Part shown: positions 15,026-22,660 of the stretch, piece after piece | Numbering within the stretch: the stretch's first letter is position 1 | Layout of the letters: each line of letters opens with the position of its first letter | IMG/VR virus record: IMGVR_UViG_3300037882_001492 | Coordinates: 1-64,000 of that record | Direction: 5' to 3' (one strand) | DNA from: a virus | DNA length: 64,000 bases | Notes under the pieces: model-generated | Database searches by the model: none | What the model saw: only the letters and a program-made list of their open reading frames with translations | Told to the model about the DNA's origin: nothing | Made by a program: the position numbers and the translations under genes

Positions 15026-15473
15026 TGTCTAAATCGGATCTAATCATACCGTATATTGTGGTATGACTTTTAAGAAAATTTATTGTATGTCTATTAGGGA
15101 AAAATCATTCATCTCAAATATAACGATAGTACAAGTTATAAAATGAGATTGATGATATATAAGCAACATCCTACACCTATACTATATGTTGTAATTTAGA
15201 TAAAATAACATAGAATTCGATATAAAAACATCAACCCCACATAACTTTAATCGGTTATGTGGGGTTTGACTTTTACTGTTTTATTGAAATTAGTTAGATA
15301 AATTCAATAGATGTTATTGGTTTTATTGGTTTGACTTTTAGTGTTTGATGAAATGTGATTAAATAAGGTGGTTAAAAAATCCATTATACACAACAAACCT
15401 ATCAAAATCCATTGAATTTAATAACATTCTATTAAACTTTATTCAAACTAGCATTAAAAATACCAAAATGATA
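15026..15473. other. Non-coding AT-rich spacer between opposing gene blocks
   Basis: About 450 nt between the rightward early block and the leftward membrane-peptide genes. It holds a strong hairpin (15233-15266) and two copies of TTGACTTTTA(C/G)TGTTT (about 15265 and 15332). An 18-codon frame near 15143 is not convincing. I see no gene. An origin is possible but unsupported. Confidence 0.5.
15233..15266. terminator. Bidirectional terminator hairpin
   Basis: AACCCCACATAAC (15233-15245) and GTTATGTGGGGTT (15254-15266) form a perfect 13-bp stem with an 8-nt loop. T-rich tails occur on both strands (TGACTTTTAC rightward, GATGTTTTTAT leftward). Confidence 0.75.
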
Positions 15474-15563
15474 TCATTCTGATATTTCTTCATCCTCCAA
15501 TCGCAGCAAGCGAATAAGAGCTAAAATACCGAGAATTAAGAAAAAAAGTGCGAAGATCCACAT
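15474..15563 (-). CDS. 29-residue membrane peptide
   Basis: MWIFALFFLILGILALIRLL followed by an acidic tail. Its ATG lies 3 nt after the stop of the 15567 gene (TGATATATG), so it is likely translated with it. It is the last gene of a run of small membrane proteins. Confidence 0.5.
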   Translation of the reverse strand: MWIFALFFLILGILALIRLLRLEDEEISE

Positions 15564-15566
15564 ATA

Positions 15567-15839
15567 TCAAAGCGATATCACTTCCTCTACTTTGGTTTGT
15601 TCTTTTTGTAGTTCATAGTTCGCTTTAGTTAATTCAATAAAGACAGCGGCCCAAGTAATGATTGCCAGAATCACACTTAAAACTAAGATTCCACTTGATC
15701 CCATTACTGCTCTAACTGAACACGAATCATAACTACCGTCTTTTAGTTGCTTTAAGTTTCTTAAATCATTTAAAGTTACAATTACCTCAAACATCGTAAT
15801 CGCAAGACTGATAACACCAATAATGACGATTAGTTCCAT
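15567..15839 (-). CDS. Small two-span membrane protein
   Basis: 90 residues with hydrophobic spans at about 3-22 and 48-70, separated by a charged loop (LRNLKQLKDGSYDS), then a Glu/Lys tail. The stop abuts the next small membrane gene. Together with 15840, 16425 and 16626 it forms a cluster of tiny membrane proteins of unknown role. Confidence 0.55.
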   Translation of the reverse strand: MELIVIIGVISLAITMFEVIVTLNDLRNLKQLKDGSYDSCSVRAVMGSSGILVLSVILAIITWAAVFIELTKANYELQKEQTKVEEVISL

Positions 15840-16049
15840 TTAGAATACAATATTGGTTTTATAGACAATCCACCAGAGAATTGACCATAGAAGTAATCTA
15901 TCCCCAACTAGATTGAATTTAAGAGCTTGTTCTTCTATCTTGGTTATTTCTCTATCTGTCTTACTTCTCCTTGCTCTAAAAATAATCACTAAAGCTGTAA
16001 TATCCACTATAAAAAGTGCTATGATTATGAGTGCAAATAAGGTTTCCAT
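15840..16049 (-). CDS. Small two-span membrane protein
   Basis: 69 residues. One N-terminal span (about 3-23), a basic cytoplasmic-looking segment FRARRSKTDREITK, and a second Trp-rich span (LLLWSILWWIVY). It directly abuts the neighbouring gene on the left. No family recognised. Confidence 0.5.
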   Translation of the reverse strand: METLFALIIIALFIVDITALVIIFRARRSKTDREITKIEEQALKFNLVGDRLLLWSILWWIVYKTNIVF

Positions 16050-16053
16050 GTTG

Positions 16054-16416
16054 TTATTTCTTATTAGGTTTAGTATATTTCAGGTTAAACTCTTTTGCAA
16101 CCTTTTTAAATCTTACTTCCAAGTTATAAAAATCTTGGTCGTGAATTACTTGAAGGACACTTAGAAGTTCAATTGTATTTGTATTAATCCATTTGTTTGT
16201 ATAACCGTAGCCGTCAATCAAATCCCTAACAGGATTATCTTCGAATAGTTTTTGATAATCTTTCTTTGGAATTAAACATCCAACAGCACATTTTAGGACT
16301 TTACCTTTTTGTTCAGTTCGATAAAGACAACCTAGCGGACCTATTGATGGCTGTCCTTGCTTTCTTAGATGCGTTAAGACTTTATCAAACACTTGTTGTA
16401 GAAGTTTGTTATTCAT
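16054..16416 (-). CDS. Hypothetical protein related to the DUF6197-like group
   Basis: 120 residues. CLYRTEQKGKVLKCAVGCLIPKKDYQ (30-55) resembles the CxxG-x-C segment of two neighbours at 16957 and 17366. The rest is helical (IELLSVLQVIHDQDFYNLE). Such proteins are common in phage accessory regions. Function unknown. Confidence 0.55.
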   Translation of the reverse strand: MNNKLLQQVFDKVLTHLRKQGQPSIGPLGCLYRTEQKGKVLKCAVGCLIPKKDYQKLFEDNPVRDLIDGYGYTNKWINTNTIELLSVLQVIHDQDFYNLEVRFKKVAKEFNLKYTKPNKK

Positions 16417-16424
16417 TGGTTTTA

Positions 16425-16619
16425 TTAAATGTTATTGAGTGCGATTACAAATCCTAGAATCCCTAGGACATATTGAATCAGTTGGACCTTTACAATCTGC
16501 ATTCCTATATCTCTGTCTTGGTGTTTCTCTGTTTGATACTTTGGAGCAAAGACAATATAAAAGAAGTATGCGATTGTAGTGATATATCCAATAAGTAAAA
16601 TTGTTGTGATGAGTGTCAT
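16425..16619 (-). CDS. Small two-span membrane protein
   Basis: 64 residues, with spans at about 3-24 and 45-61 and a polar loop YQTEKHQDRDIGMQ between. It is packed between 16054 and 16626. Role unknown. Confidence 0.5.
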   Translation of the reverse strand: MTLITTILLIGYITTIAYFFYIVFAPKYQTEKHQDRDIGMQIVKVQLIQYVLGILGFVIALNNI

Positions 16620-16625
16620 TGTATT

Positions 16626-16832
16626 TTAATAAAAGAGTTCGTAATTACCAGTAATGGCGTAGTTAATTCCCCAAAAGAAAGTTGCAAGTGCTAAAAGTGT
16701 AGCGCAGAATCGCAGAACTTTAAAGAAATTAAACTCTCGACCAAATTCTGCTTCAAGGGCAGCAAACATACTACCAAAGACGAAAGAGACGATTGCTAGA
16801 ATAAAGAAAAGAATTGATAGCGGATGAAACAT
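16626..16832 (-). CDS. Small two-span membrane protein
   Basis: 68 residues with spans at about 5-25 and 40-60. The start is separated from the next gene by a 124-nt spacer in which I see nothing. It heads the leftward run of membrane peptides. Confidence 0.5.
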   Translation of the reverse strand: MFHPLSILFFILAIVSFVFGSMFAALEAEFGREFNFFKVLRFCATLLALATFFWGINYAITGNYELFY

Positions 16833-16956
16833 TGTTGTTCGATTAGACCAGTTTATTGTTTAGATTTAGATTCGTATGTAAGTTTTATTTGATTCTATGG
16901 GATCTTGGTAGTCTTTTGGTATTGCGGTCTGTAAAATCAAAAACCACCAACTTATC

Positions 16957-17376
16957 CTACTTCAATTTGCTTAGAATTTTGGACTCATTTTTACCAAAAA
17001 GATCCTTGTATTGGGTGTAAATTTCCTTCAATCTATCAATTTTTAACTTTGGATTTTGGTCATATTTTATATCATCATTCACTTTCTGTAATGAATGCAA
17101 CATGTAAATTACATCTTGTTCAAGACTTTTCATCTTTAATTCAAAAGTATACGGAAAGATGTGTTTAGCAAACGAATTGTTCGATACCTTAATTTCAGGA
17201 ATATCACAATCAATCACTTGACCAATTACACACTTTTGTCCAGTAAGAGGATTTACATAACACATTTTAGACCTATTCGGATTGTATAAAAGATGCCATG
17301 CAATCCTATCGAATAGACGCAGAATGTCTCGTCTATCTCTTAGAATAACTTTACCTTTTTGTTGTTTAAATTTCAT
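16957..17376 (-). CDS. Hypothetical protein related to the DUF6197-like group
   Basis: 139 residues. CYVNPLTGQKCVIGQVID (41-58) aligns with the CxxG segment of 16054 and 17366. The second half is helical and charged. Its start overlaps the next gene's stop by 11 nt. One of three related small proteins within 1.7 kb. Confidence 0.5.
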   Translation of the reverse strand: MKFKQQKGKVILRDRRDILRLFDRIAWHLLYNPNRSKMCYVNPLTGQKCVIGQVIDCDIPEIKVSNNSFAKHIFPYTFELKMKSLEQDVIYMLHSLQKVNDDIKYDQNPKLKIDRLKEIYTQYKDLFGKNESKILSKLK

Positions 17377-17695
17377 CTGCTTTCTCTACTGCTTTCTTTA
17401 GAGCATTAATCACATCTTTCTTAGTTGTGTTTGGAGCATCATTAAGTGGAGTAAGTACAATCAGACCATTAACATCCTTAACGATTTTTATGGCTTGAAA
17501 CTTGTCCTTTTCACCATATTTAAGGTCTCTTGTTGCTCGTTCAATAGCGCCTACTAGACAAAATGATTCGGCACTTTCGTCTGATGGTAAAACAGCGTTA
17601 CCGTTTTTATCTTTTGCTAATGCTTTTTTAGTCCATCCAAACTTCTGTAGAATTGTGATGGCTTTCTTGATAATAGATTTAGGTTTATTTCGCAT
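17366..17695 (-). CDS. DUF6197-like protein
   Basis: 109 residues. The DUF6197 pattern is fairly clear: an N-terminal helix with FGWTKKALAKDKNGNAV, SAESFCLVGAIERA (Cys and Gly conserved), and a late LNDAPNTTKKDVINALKKA. The family is of unknown function and common in phages and actinobacteria. Confidence 0.65.
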   Translation of the reverse strand: MRNKPKSIIKKAITILQKFGWTKKALAKDKNGNAVLPSDESAESFCLVGAIERATRDLKYGEKDKFQAIKIVKDVNGLIVLTPLNDAPNTTKKDVINALKKAVEKADEI

Positions 17696-17774
17696 TTTTG
17701 ATCCTCTTTTTGAGTTTATCTTTTACAAGTTTGTTTGATAAGTTCTTCAACTTTCTTAAGTGTTTATTTGTCAT
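17685..17774 (-). CDS. 29-residue basic peptide
   Basis: MTNKHLRKLKNLSNKLVKD followed by KLKKRIKNAK. Its ATGA overlaps the stop of the 17771 gene, and its stop overlaps the start of 17366, so it sits in a translationally coupled chain. It is short, so moderate confidence only. Confidence 0.45.
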   Translation of the reverse strand: MTNKHLRKLKNLSNKLVKDKLKKRIKNAK

Positions 17775-18034
17775 TCATCAATATCTCCATACTCTAAAGA
17801 TCGTACACAATCATCAAGAAGTGCGATCTTACTATAATAAGTAAGTTCAGGTGTTTCAGTTAGTCGTTTAGAAAGTCTCTCAATAACCATTGAATTAGCG
17901 ATCTTTTTAACTATTTCTGGTGCATGTAGAATCGCACAAGCACCAGAAATAGCATCCATAAGATCAGATGTAACTTTAGCAGACAAAATATCCCCTGCTG
18001 TAAATAAGACCTTTTTAAGCATAAATGTATCCAT
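17771..18034 (-). CDS. Hypothetical protein
   Basis: 87 residues, mostly helical, starting MDTFMLKKVLFTAGDILSAK and ending with an acidic SLEYGDIDE. It overlaps both neighbours by 1-4 nt. No family recognised. Confidence 0.5.
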   Translation of the reverse strand: MDTFMLKKVLFTAGDILSAKVTSDLMDAISGACAILHAPEIVKKIANSMVIERLSKRLTETPELTYYSKIALLDDCVRSLEYGDIDE

Positions 18035-18264
18035 TATGAAATCATTTTATATAATTCTTGTTTGATTCGTCGAGCGTGTTGCCCTTTCCAGTTGCCGCTG
18101 TTAGATAGAAATTTCTTTACGATTGAAACTCCTGATTCTCCATTATGGAATTCCTCAGTTGAGTCAATGCAATGCAATCCTAGCAATGCATTAAGTCCAT
18201 CTTCGTTTAAATCAACATAAAGAAATGTCTCGATTTCGTTAGCGATCTGTGATAGAGTTTTCAT
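18034..18264 (-). CDS. Paralogue of the 13573 protein (FLSN...WKG motif)
   Basis: 76 residues. The C-terminal IVKKFLSNSGNWKGQHARRIKQEL matches the rightward early gene at 13573. The N-terminal half differs. Its first 26 nt overlap the end of the broken gene at 18239. Function unknown. Confidence 0.6.
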   Translation of the reverse strand: MKTLSQIANEIETFLYVDLNEDGLNALLGLHCIDSTEEFHNGESGVSIVKKFLSNSGNWKGQHARRIKQELYKMIS

Positions 18265-18857
18265 GTTTCTTTACTGCTTCACGATAGATTTTAAAAATCT
18301 CTTTTACTGGCACTTTGTTCTCAAGGTATGATATATAATTTAAATTAAGTTCTCTAAAAGCATCGTCAAGATAATAGAATGCACTCAAATAATCATTTCC
18401 AATAGAGCCGAAACTAATACCGTCGTTTTCAACTTCACAAAGTTCTCTCGTCTTAATTCGCTTTCCTTGTTTCTTCGCACGGAAGTTTGCAAGAGCGGCA
18501 GCAGGTCAGTATTTGACCTTCTTTTGTTTCGGATATCGGATAGCCCAACCGTTCGAACTTGAAAGCGTGGAATGAGTCTCGATATACGAGATTTCTTCTT
18601 CTGCTAGTTTGTATTTAAACATTTTCTGTAATGAATTCAATTTTGCAATAGTTTCGTTCTTGACGAAAAAATAACCAATCTTTACCTCTGAGTGGAGACG
18701 GTAAACCATCACCGTGTTCACACTCCCTTTCCCATTGATAAAGGGCTGCACAATCAGCACATAAGGGACTTACATTATCGAGAATAGCAACAGCCTTTCG
18801 GTTTGCATATTCTTCCATCCCGGAATCAACACACCAAAAACAAAGAATATTATTCAT
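18239..18857 (-). pseudogene. Broken gene: one frameshift and one in-frame TGA
   Basis: Three adjoining reading segments look like one protein of about 205 residues. Frame 1 from ATG 18857 gives a CxxC...CxxC zinc-ribbon-like start (ILCFWCVDSG, CADC). A +1 shift near 18700 joins RLHSEVKIGYFFVKNE...AIRYPKQKKVKY. An in-frame TGA (18506-18508) then separates PAAALANFRAKKQGKR...ENSITDR, ending at TAA 18239. The total length (619 nt) fits exactly one extra base. TGG to TGA is a one-base change. Separate overlapping genes are the alternative reading. Confidence 0.5.
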
Positions 18858-18858
18858 T

Positions 18859-19176
18859 TTACATCACACTCATAGTAGAGTGTTTAACAACCGTGTTATC
18901 ATTATCAATCCAATAGATTGCTTTTTTATCAAAATCCAAAGTAATCACCCCATCAATTGCATGTTCCAAGAACAAGCATTCTGTAATAAATCTGCTATAG
19001 TAAAATCCTGTCACAAGATCGAAACTGAATTTCAATCCAGATTCATACATTTCATCCGCAATGTTTACCAAATCTTCTTTAGTAAGAAGATGAGTTTCCG
19101 TATCCATATATGGTGCTTCGCAATTCATTAGAATTTTTCGTGCTTTCCAACACATCGGTACTTCTCTAAGTTTCAT
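18859..19176 (-). CDS. Hypothetical protein
   Basis: 105 residues starting MKLREVPMCWKARKIL. A helical N-terminal half (TKEDLVNIADEMYESGL) is followed by a beta-rich end (GVITLDFDKKAIYWIDNDN). It starts within the last codons of the sigma-like gene (11-nt overlap) and ends 1 nt before the broken gene. Unknown function. Confidence 0.5.
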   Translation of the reverse strand: MKLREVPMCWKARKILMNCEAPYMDTETHLLTKEDLVNIADEMYESGLKFSFDLVTGFYYSRFITECLFLEHAIDGVITLDFDKKAIYWIDNDNTVVKHSTMSVM

Positions 19177-19786
19177 AATAAATGTCCTGTAATTTGTTTT
19201 TGATTGAAGTTATTAGTTTGTTTACTTCGTATGAAGTGGTATTTAATTCTTTAGCGATTTTAGTAACATGAACCTTATTGTTAGGTTTGAAAAAGCCTAG
19301 ATCACCTAACACTAATTCGATTAATTGCTGTTCCTTTGGATCAAATTCAATTCCATTAAGGAATGAATCCTTTGGAATGAATTGTAATTTATCGTTAATC
19401 CACTCAGGATAATCAACTGTAAAAATTTCCTCAGTTTCTTTATTTTTACTTTTAATAGAAAGTCTAGAATCTCGCGGCACCAAAACTCCACCGACTGTTT
19501 CAGAACTTTTTCTGATTCTCATGCCGATGGTATTCTTAGAATTCCAAATGATAGTTTTGGCATACCGATGAAATCCAGGTTCTTCCCAAACAATATCGAA
19601 AGTAGTGTTTTCAATTTCACAAAATCTAACGATACCTTTCAAAAGCATTGCTTTCAATTCTTGGATAGAATCCTCTAATCCATAGCAATACTTATCAAAG
19701 TAAATCCTAGAAGCGGCGAAAGTGATTAGTTTTCCATACTTTTCTTGAACCTTATTCCATTGTTCGTCTGTAAGACTCTTACTCAT
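19166..19786 (-). CDS. Putative phage sigma-like transcription factor
   Basis: 206 residues from ATG 19786. The first half has a region-2-like pattern (YGLEDSIQELKAMLLKGIVRF, then GFHRYAKTIIWNSKNTIGMRIRK). The C-terminus has a helix-turn-helix-like EFDPKEQQLIELVL...VTKIAKELNTTSYEVNKLITSIKNKL, as in region 4. In T4-like phages a gp55-type sigma reads TATAAATA late promoters, and such boxes occur in this window, so a late-sigma role is inferred. The start is chosen because TTGACA-17-TAGAAT ends 10 nt upstream; an upstream in-frame start lies inside that promoter. Confidence 0.5.
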   Translation of the reverse strand: MSKSLTDEQWNKVQEKYGKLITFAASRIYFDKYCYGLEDSIQELKAMLLKGIVRFCEIENTTFDIVWEEPGFHRYAKTIIWNSKNTIGMRIRKSSETVGGVLVPRDSRLSIKSKNKETEEIFTVDYPEWINDKLQFIPKDSFLNGIEFDPKEQQLIELVLGDLGFFKPNNKVHVTKIAKELNTTSYEVNKLITSIKNKLQDIYYET

Positions 19787-19796
19787 ACAGGCATCT

Positions 19797-19825
19797 ATTC
19801 TACCATAAACGGGCCGGAATGTCAA
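19797..19825 (-). promoter_or_regulatory. Sigma70 promoter of the sigma-like gene
   Basis: On the minus strand TTGACA (19825-19820), 17-nt spacer, TAGAAT (19802-19797), then 10 nt to ATG 19786. The predicted leader is only a few nucleotides. Confidence 0.65.
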
Positions 19826-19842
19826 TCATTTTTAAAAACTTG

Positions 19843-20547
19843 TTAGAAGTTTTCAATTAAAGCTTTCATTGAAACCGGGAATGCGTATTCAGCCAGCGCC
19901 GCAATCTTTTTGGCAAACAATTGAATTTCATATTGTGCTGTTTTATCAGTTCGAAGTTTTATGAAGTGAGCAACGGCTTGTAGTGATGCTGTCCAAATAA
20001 CTTGTGTTCTGAAATTTAGCGGTAGAACTATTCTAGCCTGTTCCTTAGCAACTCCTTCTGCAATCAAATCATTGTATAACGATAGGGCTTCTTTGCATTG
20101 CTTTTGAACCTCTAACATGATATCACAATGATCCAATTCTTGAGATTCTTCGCTGACCTGTTTGTTTTCCTTGCTTTGTTTTCTATAATGCGAAGGAATG
20201 TAAAAGCTATCAATGCTTACATGCTTGCTAGTGTATCGTCCAGAGATTTCATTCCATCCGATATTAGACTCGTCCCCAAGCCCCCAATTACTGCCAATAA
20301 TATGTTTCCACCATTGAAATTTGATAAACATCGGCATATCAATTCGGAACTGCATAAAGCAATGACGGAAAGGTGAATAGTGTTTGTTCTTTGCCAAGAA
20401 GCTAATCAAGGTAGTACCTTTATCGTCCAACTCATCAGCATCATTACCGTATGAAACTTTCGCAGCACGAACAACATCTAAATCACTACCATAAACTTTC
20501 AATAGATCAATTGAACCTAAAGAACCCATATATACGCCTTCAATCAT
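19843..20547 (-). CDS. thyX: Flavin-dependent thymidylate synthase ThyX
   Basis: 234 residues, typical ThyX length. It methylates dUMP using methylene-tetrahydrofolate and FAD/NADPH. Visible blocks: KHYSPFRH (55-62), FQWWKHIIGSN (77-87), WNEISGRYTS (98-107), EQARIVLPLN (169-178) and TASLQAVAHFIKLRT (186-200). The usual RHRxxS signature is altered to KHI with about a dozen extra residues before NEISGRY. The tight ATGA overlap with a 26-codon peptide upstream indicates coupling. Confidence 0.85.
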   Translation of the reverse strand: MIEGVYMGSLGSIDLLKVYGSDLDVVRAAKVSYGNDADELDDKGTTLISFLAKNKHYSPFRHCFMQFRIDMPMFIKFQWWKHIIGSNWGLGDESNIGWNEISGRYTSKHVSIDSFYIPSHYRKQSKENKQVSEESQELDHCDIMLEVQKQCKEALSLYNDLIAEGVAKEQARIVLPLNFRTQVIWTASLQAVAHFIKLRTDKTAQYEIQLFAKKIAALAEYAFPVSMKALIENF

Positions 20548-20624
20548 TTTATATCATCCAGGCTTTCGGCCATTACTTGTATAAGAAGTAAAATAAAAAT
20601 AAAACACCAAAGAATTTTTAACAT
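20544..20624 (-). CDS. 26-residue membrane peptide
   Basis: MLKILWCFIFILLLIQVMAESL plus a short acidic end. It starts directly after the exonuclease stop (TAAATG), and its TGA overlaps the ThyX ATG. It is probably a membrane or leader peptide. Confidence 0.4.
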   Translation of the reverse strand: MLKILWCFIFILLLIQVMAESLDDIK

Positions 20625-21251
20625 TTATTTAACGAAATCCTTTAGAGCGTTTAACTTAGTGTGTAACTCTCTAAGATCGTGAAATACCGCACCAAAAATG
20701 TTCTTCTGTGATTCGGCATCATAGAATGCCATATGACGAATAGTGGGCTTGTAAAACTTCTTCATCGTGCTATAGAGTTTTCTATTGAAATCAATAGATC
20801 CAGTAGAAACCAATTCAAATGCAGCAAAAAAAGAATACAAATCAATCCATTCTCGTTTAGGAAATGGATTAATGTCTCCAAACCACTTAATCAAATAAGC
20901 ATTCTCATAAGCAGTAGGTTGAGCAACAAAAATCAAATGAAATTTTTGACGAAGATCATTAAGATAAGATGAAATTTGTTCTGCCATCTTTTCTTTTGAA
21001 ACTCCTAACTCGTTAACAAGTTTCATGTTTTCTTCATATGCTTTGGTGTTTTGTTGCCACCATTTTAAAGTATCGTCACTCCACCAAGCACCTAAAAGGT
21101 CACAGAAAAACTCCTTATCATATGCAGTTCCACCATCAACAGTAAGAACAGAGCATCCAATCGAAATAATTGAATGCTTTAGATCAGGATTAGGTCCAGT
21201 TGCTTCAATATCAACTGAAACAAATGCAATAGGTTTAGGAGTCGGTTTCAT
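20625..21251 (-). CDS. DEDDh-family 3'-5' exonuclease
   Basis: 208 residues. The DnaQ-like Exo I motif VSVDIEATGPNP places D14 and E16. Exo II-like FVAQPTAYENAYLIKWF and a late HMAFYDAESQ (His and Asp spaced as Exo III) complete the active site. It would degrade single-stranded DNA or RNA 3' to 5'. Its position among nucleotide genes and upstream of ThyX suggests nucleic-acid recycling or repair. Confidence 0.7.
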   Translation of the reverse strand: MKPTPKPIAFVSVDIEATGPNPDLKHSIISIGCSVLTVDGGTAYDKEFFCDLLGAWWSDDTLKWWQQNTKAYEENMKLVNELGVSKEKMAEQISSYLNDLRQKFHLIFVAQPTAYENAYLIKWFGDINPFPKREWIDLYSFFAAFELVSTGSIDFNRKLYSTMKKFYKPTIRHMAFYDAESQKNIFGAVFHDLRELHTKLNALKDFVK

Positions 21252-21404
21252 TATAGTCCATCAATCTTAGACAGTCGAATCAATGCATTCAATGAGAAAT
21301 AAGTAGAAATAAATCCGAGAGATACAATCCAAATAATTGTATCAACAAGGCCACACAATCCTACGATTGTGTTAACGAAATATAATTTGATATGTGTTTT
21401 TCAT
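21251..21404 (-). pseudogene. Possible frameshifted small membrane protein
   Basis: ATG 21404 starts MKNTYQIIFR then stops. A +1 frame continues NTIVGLCGLVDTIIWIVS...RLSKIDGL with hydrophobic spans and ends TAATG, overlapping the exonuclease start. One base removed would give a roughly 50-residue two-span protein. The second frame alone has no usual start codon. Confidence 0.35.
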
Positions 21405-21411
21405 TTGTTTT

Positions 21412-21981
21412 CTAATCACAGTTTTGCCAAGTCATTATTCCTTGGAATTTTTTATCATCAAAAGTTCCTTTCAATGGAACAAACGATTCATAGGCTTTTG
21501 CTTTAAAATCTCTAACGATATTATACCTTTTATTTGGAAGTTTGTTACCGGCTTTATCCCAATTGTTCTTATGATTAAACCATTCAGTTAACATTTCAAG
21601 ATAGTCGTTTATCTCCCCTGCAATAAATTCATATTCGCTAATTGCGCGGGAGGAATCATAAAACTCACTCTGTCTTGCTCTCGGATGGTAAACATCATAC
21701 CAAAACTTAGGATTAAACAAGATAGATTTGAACCGATAATTAAAAGACGGGATTGGGACATAGAATCCTTTAATTTTAAATTGAGAACAACTAACACCAT
21801 TCCCTTGAATTTTATATGTCAGTCCATTCTTATTTGCAATTACAATTCCAGGTATCGCACCGTCCAACCTAAACGGTTCATAGGCTTCAATAGGAGGACA
21901 ATCCCCCTCATCCAATACAAAATTTGTATTGTTAATTAAAGGAATTGCTTCTGCCTTATCTGAGTCTTTCTTTCTAATCAT
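21412..21981 (-). CDS. Hypothetical protein
   Basis: 189 residues with an aromatic-rich middle (YRFKSILFNPKFWYDVYHPRARQSEFYD) and helical C-terminal half. It abuts the next gene without a gap. I do not recognise a family. Confidence 0.55.
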   Translation of the reverse strand: MIRKKDSDKAEAIPLINNTNFVLDEGDCPPIEAYEPFRLDGAIPGIVIANKNGLTYKIQGNGVSCSQFKIKGFYVPIPSFNYRFKSILFNPKFWYDVYHPRARQSEFYDSSRAISEYEFIAGEINDYLEMLTEWFNHKNNWDKAGNKLPNKRYNIVRDFKAKAYESFVPLKGTFDDKKFQGIMTWQNCD

Positions 21982-22287
21982 TTATTTCCCTTTAAAGCAG
22001 CAACCACAACATCCATGAACTCCCATCCAATCTTTTCCAATGCGAACAAAATAAGCAAGGGAATCAGGATCAGGGTGACCGACTCCATGTTCGGGACAAA
22101 TCCTTTCTACAAGGTAATACTTATCATCCCGAACATGAAGTTTCCAATCTATCATATGATGATTGGAAGGATTATGAAAGGGGCAATATTGTCCCTCGCA
22201 AGCTTTTTCACTATGGATCTTTAAGCCTTTAGGAATTTTAACCTTTTTAGATTGTGATTTCGGCTTTGCTTTGTTTGTTTTTGCCAT
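21982..22287 (-). CDS. Conserved Cys/His-rich phage protein (GHPDPDSLAY...GCCGCC)
   Basis: 101 residues from ATG 22287 (a GTG at 22311 is the alternative). A Lys-rich start leads to CPFHNPSNHHMIDW, RICPEHGVGHPDPDSLAY and HGCCGCC. This ordered set of Cys/His blocks recurs in many unrelated phages and probably binds zinc. No function is known to me. Confidence 0.6.
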   Translation of the reverse strand: MAKTNKAKPKSQSKKVKIPKGLKIHSEKACEGQYCPFHNPSNHHMIDWKLHVRDDKYYLVERICPEHGVGHPDPDSLAYFVRIGKDWMGVHGCCGCCFKGK

Positions 22288-22633
22288 TATTTCGTTGTGC
22301 AAAACGCACACATTGTTTAAGATAATAAAGATTCAATGAAATAGTTTTTCGAAGTTCTTTATTTTCTTTCTTTTGACGAGCGTATTCAGCATAAAGCATT
22401 GTTCTGCCGTAATGGGCAGGATTATCATAATCAGCACGATAGGTATTAGTCAAGAATCGTGAAAAAGTTTTCATAGAAACAAGATTTCGCCAAGCTTCTT
22501 GCAACTCTCTTTTCTGCTCAACAATTTTTTTGGTCAGCAATAGAATAGGAACGGCCTGAGCCGTAACTTCTGCATCCTTAAGCAATCTATGGCGAAGAAT
22601 TCGCCGCTCTTTTAAAATATTATCAATGTTCAT
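22247..22633 (-). CDS. Hypothetical helical protein
   Basis: 128 residues, rich in Arg/Lys/Glu helices (LKERRILRHRLLKDAEVTAQ). The last 41 nt overlap the next gene's start. AAGAGAAC before the ATG is a fair ribosome site. No family recognised. Confidence 0.55.
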   Translation of the reverse strand: MNIDNILKERRILRHRLLKDAEVTAQAVPILLLTKKIVEQKRELQEAWRNLVSMKTFSRFLTNTYRADYDNPAHYGRTMLYAEYARQKKENKELRKTISLNLYYLKQCVRFAQRNNGKNKQSKAEITI

Positions 22634-22660
22634 TGTATTGTTCTCTTTTTTATTATAGAA

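Noticed and set aside
14825-18508. Stop-codon reassignment in this phage (TAA or TGA read as an amino acid).
   Set aside because: Many clearly intact genes end in TAA and TGA, none of the visible tRNA anticodons reads a stop codon, and only a few small genes are interrupted.
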